Positions 57,226 to 64,000 of a stretch of 64,000 nt of DNA are shown here, piece after piece. Below the pieces are notes generated by a model. That model made no database searches. It had not been told where the DNA came from and saw nothing but the letters and a program-made list of their open reading frames with translations. Position 1 is the first letter of the stretch, and every line of letters starts with the position of its first letter. Both the position numbers and the translations under genes were made by a program. The stretch is from Cloeon dipterum (taxonomy: Eukaryota > Arthropoda > Insecta > Ephemeroptera > Baetidae), in NCBI RefSeq assembly GCF_949628265.1, contig NC_088787.1, forward strand, positions 2,594,501 through 2,658,500. The letters are read 5' to 3'.

Positions 57226-59897
57226 TCATTTCGACGAAAACGGGGCGGTTAAAGTCGTCGAAAGTGTCTGATTGCGAGATGAAACGGAAGAGGTCAGATT
57301 TTGTAGGACATTCGGGTTGTCCAGCAGGTTTTGCAGGGTTTCCACGAGGATAATGTTCTGGTGCGTTCTACTGATCGTCAGTTCGAATTTTTCCAGCCTC
57401 GGAGCAAGCAGGATTTTGGCCACTCTAATAAATTTACTGGAACATCTGAAGTCAAAATATACGAAAAAATTAAAACATGAACGGCTTAAAATCTTAAGGG
57501 AATTTATTTGGAAAGGGTGACGAATTTTCTGAGCACTTTAATCGATTCTTGAAGGTCGAATGAGGTAAAGTGGATGTTTTTCCACCCCAAAACGTCCAGC
57601 GCGACGTGCAAACTTTTTTCCCGCCAAAACAATATTAATGTGAGAAGTGCGCATGCGTCAGAGCTGGCTGGATGTGACAAAGAAGTCATTCGTACAGCTG
57701 CGGTCTCTCTGCAAGTGCTCAAACCTCACGCATGCGCGTATTTATATTTCTCGTGGTTTTGGCGGGAACAAAGTTCGCAGACGGTCTTTAAGAACTTCCA
57801 GGAATTTAAACCAATTTAATTCCGATAAAAACTCACGTGCAGGGCGTCCATATGAGTTCCTTGAGTTGAGCAAAGGACTGGATGCTCTCGTCTTTGGTCG
57901 GGATCGAGGAAAGTGAGAGCTTCTCCAGATTGGGGCATGAGTTGAAGATATCTCGTAAACTCAGCTGAATCGGTTCCGTTCGCCTATAGATCGGATCACT
58001 GATGTTGTGTCCGTATCTTGCTAATAGTGTTTCCACTCTAACAATATCCGGCACGTTGTGCAGTCTAAGGCTCTGGATGTTCGAGAACTGCAGCCAAGGG
58101 TGCAGGTTTGTCTCGTTGTAACACGGAAAAATCGGCCATTTAATCTACACAGAAAATAATTTTTCTCTAAATGCGCGTTAAAAACTAGTCATAGCACCGG
58201 GGGGTCGAGATTGACGCGATGGTCAGATATGGCGTCTGGTTGAGTACGGCGGGAAAGTTACAAACGTAAAATGAAATTGGGTTGGAAAAGATTTAACATG
58301 AAAAATGCCTTTTCAGCACAATTAATGTTTCTATTGTTGTTATTTCTTTACTAACAGCTGATTGGCAAATCAACCGTTAGATGGCACATCAGGACGATTG
58401 AAATGTAACAAAATACACGCGGGAATAATGAAATTGTTAGATCAGCACGCCTCTTTTTTGACACTTCTGATTAAATTGGCCGCTGGACTGTCTCCTGATT
58501 GGCCGCCATATTGACTTCTGACCGGCAAAGAATCAACACAGTTCGCAAACCGGACCCCAGTAGTCTATTTTTCTATTAATTTGGGCTAGATCTTGAGATT
58601 TAAAATAGTAAAAGGATACGCACGCAGGCACGCACGTGTGCCTAGTTTGGGGGCTGATTTCAGGGACATTTTGGATTTAAAATTTGAAAAGGGACAGGTT
58701 CAAATATTGAATAGCAGATTATCAAAATCAATAGAATTAACAAACCATGAGATGGGTAACATGAGGGTAAGACATGTTCAACGGCGTATTAAGCCCAATC
58801 ATCGCGGAGGTCAGCAGGTGTTTTTGGGAAGAAGGTTCCCTCAGAATGTGGATTTCCTCAGGGTACTGTGTCACTTCGAAAGTGTCATCGATGAGGCACT
58901 CGACGATTTCCATTTGGGGAAGATGCACTAAGCAGAATTCCCTGAGGTAGGCCAAATTATCCAGCGTGTCTGATGAAAAGTTGTCGGGACTTTTGAACAG
59001 GAACACCTTCAGTTGGGAGAAGTATGCCTTGAGTTTTTCGATCTCTACAGGGTCATTGCTTCGAGGAAATCCATCCGTCGAGCGGAAGATCACGTCCAAG
59101 TGTTTCAATTTCCGCAGTCTTTTGCAAAGCTCCACGATGTCGTTGAAGTCCAATTTGTACAAGGAAAACTTCAACATTTCCAGCTCTTTGAACTTGCAAA
59201 TCTCATCGATAAATTTTGCTAGGAACTGTGTCCATTTGGGGTTTTTAATTTTGGCTGCTTCCTTTTTTGTTTTTCTTTGAATGCTCAGATACCGGACCTT
59301 GGGCGCTTTTTTTACAATCGACGTTAAAACCTGTGAAAGTATAAAAGGTAAATTATTTATTTTCAAAAATATCCTTTGATTCTTTTTGGGCAGAATCAGG
59401 CAGTCAGGTCAAAATCATAGTATATAAACGTGAAACTTTGGTGGTATTTGGTCCTAATCAAGCAGAAATTGAGCCAAAATAACGAATTTTCTTACATATT
59501 TGATCAAATTTTGGTTTGCCCGCTGTGGGAAAAATGTGAGCAATCCATCAAGCACGATAAACGTTGTAGACGGGTGCAACAAGTTGATGTACGCGGTGGT
59601 CATCTTCCTGAATGTGTTCACACTTTGATTGTCTCTGCTGTCACATTTCTTCCTTTCCAACTTGATCTTCAACTGACGGGCAAGAGTTCTGGCTGTATTA
59701 TATATGACCCGGTATTATTTAATGCTTAATTAATTTTGAATTTCGACTCAACGTAAATTCGCCAGCTTCTTTCCGTAGGATACATTTTCGGCGTAGAAAC
59801 AGATGTTCTCGATGATTGAATCAGCTGCCAGAGTCGTCAATTTCTGGGAGGAAAAACGCTTCCTGTTCAAAGTATCAAGCCTTTCGTTGTCGTCCAT
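57226..59897 (-). CDS. Leucine-rich-repeat protein, F-box/LRR-like, with 3' frameshift
   Basis: Exons 59753-59897, 59496-59692, 58746-59330, 57837-58144 and 57226-57445 join in phases 1, 0, 0, 2 to 484 residues. The N-terminus (KLTTLAADSIIENICFYAEN, then YGKKLANLPRTLARQL) resembles an F-box-like helical start but lacks a clear LP-x-E/I core. Residues from about 115 on are irregular LRRs: LEMLKFSLYKLDFNDIVELC, LRKLKHLDVIF, NIQSLRLHNVPDIV, CPNLEKLSLSSIPTKDES and APRLEKFELTISRTHQN. In this frame the protein stops at TGA 57226. The other frame stays open to TAG at 57065 and reads FNRPVFVEMSRLIKLMRVS...GEPNLTQFL, whose end is conserved in the orphan exon at 49.1 kb. A one- or two-base indel near 57270-57330 is therefore likely. 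Substrate-receptor role in an SCF ligase is possible but unproven. Confidence 0.72.
57521..57790. mobile_element. MITE family 1, copy truncated on the right, in intron 4 of the LRR gene
   Basis: TTTTCTGAGCACTTTAATCG, GCGACGTGCAAACTTTTTTC, GCGCATGCGTCAGAGCTGGC and TTTTGGCGGGAACAAAGTTC match the copy at 59985-60310. The right terminal repeat is missing. Confidence 0.75.
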
Positions 59898-59984
59898 GGT
59901 TGGATTTAGGAATTGCCTGGACACAAATTAATTAATTAGTTATTAAATATTTTCAGAAACATAAAAAATTCGTCTTTGGCGAAG

Positions 59985-60310
59985 ATTCTGAGCACACAAA
60001 TCGATTCTTGAGGGTCGAATTGGGTAATGTGGATATTTTTGTCCTTCGCGACGTGCAAACTTTTTTCCCGCCAAAACAAAATGAATGCGAGAATTGCGCA
60101 TGCGTCAGAACTGGCTGGATTTGACAAAGAAGTCATTCGTACAGCTGCGGTCTCTCTGCAAGTGCTCAAACCAGCTCTGACGCATGCGCAGTTCTCGCAT
60201 ATACGTTCAAATTTTTTTGGCGGGAAAAAAAGGTTTGCACTTTTTGGTCGGAAAATATCCACTTATACCTAATTCGACCCTCAAGAATCGATTGGTATGC
60301 TCAGAAACTT
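59985..60310. mobile_element. MITE family 1, complete copy upstream of the LRR gene
   Basis: Left end ATTCTGAGCACACAAATCGA, right end TCGATTGGTATGCTCAGAAA. Inner pairs TTCTTGAGGGTCGAATTGGG / CCTAATTCGACCCTCAAGAA and GCGCATGCGTCAGAACTGG / CCAGCTCTGACGCATGCGC. About 88 bases 5' of the LRR start codon, so it may overlap that promoter. Confidence 0.8.
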
Positions 60311-60660
60311 TGGGACGGATTACGGCGCTTAATTTAAAAAAAATCGGTCGATACGGGGCGATATATCGAAATTTACTTATCCTTAAACACGGTGCGATAT
60401 CGATGTATCGCCCAGAAATTAAGCTGCAATTTTTGTGACCTGTAAAATTGGTAATTTGACGGGCATTCCTCGAGATCAGAACAAAAGTTTAATTTCATCT
60501 TGTAATTTCCAAGGGGCCAGTACGAATTCTACAATATTTATATTGCTGTCGCAAAAATTGTTATATGCTGATTGGGTAAACATTAATTTTAAGTTTTACA
60601 TGCTATTTATTTGTAAACAAAACAATAAGTGTATTTTTGTAAGTCAACGTCCTCTTTTAT
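60311..60660. other. Intergenic, no gene seen
   Basis: 3' flank of Elongin C-like gene 5. A short CGATATATCG / CGATATCGATGTATCG tract near 60360-60410 is the only notable feature. Confidence 0.4.
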
Positions 60661-61132
60661 TCAAAACTCAAGGAAATCAGCAGCAACCAAAATATCCAAG
60701 GCTATTTCAAGCGGTATATTGAACTCTGGAATTTCCCCGCCATTTTGTTCGATGACAGCGCATTTCGCCTTGAACTCGATGAATTTACAAATTACCTCCA
60801 GCACTTCACCTCTGTGGGATAAAACAAATTTAAAATGAACTGTTATTGGATTGACGGAATAATTGCACTCACGAAATTTGGCTAAACTCGATCTGATTAG
60901 TTTCGCCTTCAGCTAAAAAGGTCGGGCTGCTCAGCATCTTTTTAATTGTGCCAGAATGGGCCTCGGCGAGACTTCTCTTCACGACAAACTCCTTTTTATC
61001 GGAGGAAATGAGCTTGATGTACTCGGAATCTGGCCCGACGCAGTTCTAAATTAAATGAGCAATTGTGAAAATTAAAATAAAAATATGTGAAGATTTAGGA
61101 TTTACCTTTTCAATGGGCTGACTGTCAGACAT
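60661..61132 (-). CDS. Elongin C-like protein 5
   Basis: Exons 61106-61132, 60873-61045 and 60661-60811 join in phases 0 and 2 to 116 residues. MSDSQPIEK, then [86 protein letters not shown] and LEF at the end. The IPEF-I-P-EIAL segment is the closest in the window to true Elongin C; only the final Cys is replaced by Phe. Head-to-head with gene 6, which it closely resembles. Confidence 0.87.
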
Positions 61133-61509
61133 GATCTTGAGCAAGGAAACAGTAGACTAGCTTTTGACTGAGGATTTTATAACACTGGCACGAACACAAA
61201 GAGCCCTAAACTTATTTACGGGAATTTTGTTTACATAAACATCGTATTTTCAGAAGTCAGAAAAAGCACAGTAAATAAATAAATTTTGAAAAACATCAGG
61301 GGGTTTCCTAAACAACTTGATTACATCATAATATTTTAGGAAAGTATTTTCTGTTGCCGCGACATATTTATGTTCACAAATTCTCCCGTAAATAAATGGG
61401 AGAATAATTGTTGTGTTCGTGCCAGTATAGTATAAAATCCTCAGTCAAAGCTATAGTCGCTGTTTGTCGCTCTCTAGCTCTCCTCTCTGCTGTTTCCTTG
61501 GTCAAGATC
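61133..61509. promoter_or_regulatory. Divergent promoter shared by Elongin C-like genes 5 and 6
   Basis: Near-palindromic region. Each side has TATAAAATCCTCAGTCAAA (reverse strand TATA at 61175-61181, forward TATA at 61431-61437), followed by CTGTTTCCTTG-TCAAGATC and the start codon. The two halves are inverted duplicates. GTGTTCGTGCCAGT recurs upstream of each TATA. Confidence 0.7.
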
Positions 61510-62381
61510 ATGTCTGACAGTCAGCCTATTGAAAAGGTAATTTCTAAATCCCATAATAATCCAGTTGTATAAGCCCTTTGAGCGTTCGAAGCCGCCACCA
61601 GATGACGCCAACATATACTTTCGTAATAAATTTAATTTTAAATTACTTCCCTTGTGATTTTAGACTCAAATCTGTTATTGTGTATTCTTCACTTAATTTT
61701 CTTTCTTTTGACGTCCTGAAAACTAAAATGGGTTCAGCCATTCGCCATAGTATCGTGAAAAACTCATTTTTGTAATGTAAAATCTTTTCCAACGATTGGC
61801 TTAACCGATTTTGGTTTTCAGCACGTCAAAAGAAATAAAATTAAGTGAAGAGAGCACAGTGGCAGGATTGAGTCTGAAATCAAAGCGGAATTTCCTTAAA
61901 TTAAATTTATTACGAAAGTATACGGTGGCGCCATCTGTTGCCGGCTTCGAGCAACTGGTGAATTTTCAAAATTACTCAAATTTTAATAAAAAATTATTCT
62001 GCAGAACTGCATCGGGCCAGATGCCGAGTACATCAAGCTCATTTCCTCCGATAAAAAGGAGTTTGTCGTGAAGAGAAGTGACGCCGAGGCCTATTCTGGG
62101 ACAATTAAACGGATGCTCAGAGGCCCAACCCTTTTTGCGGAAGGCGAAACCAATCAGATCGAGTTTAGCCAAATTTCGTGAGTGCAAAAAATCGAAAAAC
62201 AGTTCATTTTAAATTTGATTTATCCCACAGGGGTGAAGTGCTGGAGGTAATTTGTAAATTCCTCGAGCACAGGGCGCAATCCGTAGTCATCGAGCAAAAT
62301 GGCGAGTTAATTCCAGAGTTCGATATACCACTTGAAATATCCACAGATGTTCTTTTCGCTGCTCATTTCCTTGGGTGTTGA
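61510..62381 (+). CDS. Elongin C-like protein 6
   Basis: Exons 61510-61536, 62005-62177 and 62231-62381 join in phases 0 and 2 to 116 residues. [75 protein letters not shown] and LFAAHFLGC. Intron 1 is 468 bases because it contains MITE family 2 copy 3; the equivalent intron of gene 5 is 60 bases. This gene is the inverted duplicate of gene 5, and the element therefore arrived after the duplication. Confidence 0.87.
61557..61965. mobile_element. MITE family 2, copy 3, inside intron 1 of Elongin C-like gene 6
   Basis: CCAGTTGTATAAGCCCTTTG with GAAGCCGCCACCAGATG on the left and GGCGCCATCTGTTGCCGGC with GCAACTGGTGAATT on the right. More diverged than copies 1 and 2, and it lacks the GGGTTTAT block at the right end. 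Confidence 0.7.
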
Positions 62382-62599
62382 ATTAATAATAAGATATTGG
62401 TTTACAAAAATACACATTTGTTTCATTTTTAAATCAATATTTGCCTGAAAATTCTAAAAACAACAACAAATATTTAAACTTATTTACGCATATAAGGTAC
62501 CAACGTCAATTGCATAACAGTTGCTTCGTTTTGAGCAAATAAAAGTGTATTTATAATGTTATTCAAACCGGAAATAATTTTGTGACAGTAATAAAAATA

Positions 62600-63700
62600 A
62601 TGTGGACCCCACGCTGGCGACAAATTGGCCCCAGGACTGATCTCAGGGTGGAGTACCCTGAAAAAGGTCGTCAGGGTGGGTAGGGCTTGTGAAGCCGATT
62701 CGTTTGAGATGTCGTGACTTGAAATCCGTGGACCCGTTGAATTTTAAGAAAAATAAAACAATTTTCGGCTGTGCACTTGTAAGTTGGAAAGCAGTAAAAA
62801 ACGAAAATTAATTTTTCTATGGGCGAGAGAAAGCTCAAAATCGGTTTCCAGACCGACGTTGAGCTTTCGTGTGTGGTCAAACAGAAATTATCGCAATCTG
62901 GGTCCATTCGCAAAAAAAAAATAAAATAAAATAGGCCAATTTCCGGAGTGAATATAAAAACACACATTTTTCAAACTTCTAATCAAAATGGATCGTAACT
63001 GGTTCGTAATTAGTCTCAAAATGATTCCAGATAAAGTACGCGTCGAGTATCTTCTGAGTTTTTAAGAATTTTTTGCCCTGGACCGGAGATATGGCTGGCG
63101 GAAGCCGAAATGGGTTAAAAATACCGCAAAATTCCACTAAACTTGCTTATTTTTGTTATGAAAATCCCAGGAGATGATCTTTATTCAAAACCTAGCCGAA
63201 ATGGCCGGGCGGCATTTCCGGAAAAAGCTTGGGTAATGGTGCAATAATTATTGGTGAAAATTTTGAGTTTTTGCAAAATTTGAATCTTTAAAAATTCATA
63301 TCAATTCGAAAAATGGCCCAATTCTAAAAAACCACACACGAGCGGACGTGTCTCGTCATGGGGTATCGATTGGTGTAGAAATCAACGCCGGCCGGCCCAC
63401 AGGACCCCAGCCGGGCCCCGAAAACCGAAATTTTGGGATGTCACAAATCATGCTTTTTTACTTTTAAAGATTCATAGCTCGGTTCCTATTGGTTTTACAG
63501 TGAAAAAATAATTTACGTTGGACTTGCGATACAATTCTGCGTATTTTAGACACCCTCACTACCCCCGCCAGCCCCCGCCACCTCCAAACCCCCCAAAAAT
63601 CCATGCTAAAAGAGTCATTTTCTTCTTAATTCTTCTATGGGTCTGAGAATGATTTTAATCCAAATAAATTAGGTTCACTGTTATAATTTTCAATTTGATT
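62600..63700. repeat. Dispersed noncoding repeat, long copy
   Basis: CTCAGGGTGGAGTACCCTGA with AAAAGGTCGTCAGG (62641), TTCGTTTGAGATGTCGTGAC, GGTTTCCAGACCGACG, GCGGACGTGTCTCGTC, GCCGGCCCACAGGACCCC, GCTCGGTTCCTATTGG and TATGGGTCTGAGAATGATTT follow the order seen at 37.3-38.8 kb. Its middle also matches 2.3-2.8 kb. Confidence 0.65.
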
Positions 63701-64000
63701 AGAATCATTTGATTAGCAATTTAATTAATTTTACGAAAAATTCATCGATAATTATATTTTTTTTCTATCGACGGAGTAAAAGTGTGTGAATTTACTGGAA
63801 TCGCCTTTTGCGACAGAAAAAATCGTTTGCTCGTCCTTGATAAAAAAATATTTCTTAACGTGCATGCGCCTTTTTTGTGTCATGTTAAATTCTTGGAAGA
63901 GAACAAAATGCAATTTATTATACTGTATTGGATATTTTGTCACTGCAAGGGTTGTTGTTTTTCTCTACCAAGGCCAAAAGGTGAGCAACCAGAATGAATG
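63701..64000 (+). other. Right-edge region with an NHL-like open frame, gene uncertain
   Basis: The frame around 63782 reads VCEFTGIAFCDRKNRLLVLD, which resembles one strand pair of an NHL or yellow propeller, then loses similarity. There is no clear start or splice support, and the window ends. Could be chance. Confidence 0.2.

Noticed and set aside
58593-58931. Plus-strand 112-codon frame opposite the LRR gene
   Set aside because: It is antisense to exon 3 of the LRR gene and extends into its intron; the sense frame has clear LRR pattern and splice sites.
43576-62381. Assigning the Elongin C-like genes to Skp1
   Set aside because: Length near 112-117 residues, the YIKLI-DGKEF start and the AANFL-C ending fit Elongin C; the longer C-terminal F-box-binding region of Skp1 is absent.
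60661-62381. Calling gene 5 or 6 the true Elongin C orthologue
   Set aside because: True Elongin C is nearly invariant in animals; these are too diverged, so they are labelled paralogues.
1-64000. tRNA, rRNA or other standard RNA genes
   Set aside because: No cloverleaf-type or rRNA-like sequence was recognised on reading; a dedicated scan could still find one.

Overview
This is animal nuclear DNA, almost certainly from an insect. It is AT-rich, its genes are split by short GT-AG introns, and it holds a tandem family of yellow / major-royal-jelly-protein-like (MRJP) genes, a family typical of insects. I do not assign a species. Exons below were joined by hand from splice sites and reading phase. 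In every gene called complete, the coding exons sum to a multiple of three.

Layout. (1) 0.4-51.8 kb: eleven yellow-like genes, on the minus strand at 0.4 (first coding exon only), 12.0-14.8, 16.1-17.3, 20.3-23.6 and 28.3-30.7 kb, and on the plus strand at 17.8-19.4, 32.5-34.2, 34.7-36.6, 41.0-43.0, 44.7-46.4 and 50.0-51.8 kb. The complete ones share four coding exons with intron phases 0-0-1, except the 16.1 kb gene, which has three. Unusually, most carry a fourth exon encoding a transmembrane helix and a cytoplasmic tail with repeated tyrosine motifs (YDDVGP, YDEVGP, YEEIGP, YLEVLP). They therefore look like type I membrane receptors and not the usual secreted yellow proteins. (2) 5.3-8.2 kb: an intact RCC1-repeat plus BTB gene (RCBTB type), with a decayed exon-1 copy at 8.8 kb. 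(3) 9.3-10.0 kb: a two-exon secreted Gly/Arg-rich peptide gene. (4) 26.5-27.0 kb: a single-exon small membrane protein with a signal peptide, a tiny ectodomain, one membrane helix and the same type of tyrosine tail, but no yellow domain. Two decayed copies of its 5' end lie at 19.8 and 27.8 kb. (5) 43.6-62.4 kb: six Elongin C-like genes (four to five intact), three of them lying 3' of yellow-like genes in convergent orientation. (6) 57.1-59.9 kb: a leucine-rich-repeat gene with a probable frameshift near its 3' end.

The rest is duplicated promoter DNA, two inverted-repeat (MITE-like) families with three copies each, a large foldback element, a possible solo LTR and a dispersed GC-rich repeat family.

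How the genes may work together (inference): the yellow-like proteins would present beta-propeller ectodomains outside the cell and SH2-binding-type tyrosine motifs inside. The small tail-only protein could act in the same signalling path. No such pathway is demonstrated by sequence alone. The Elongin C-like and RCBTB genes belong to ubiquitin-ligase adaptor families and may simply be neighbours.
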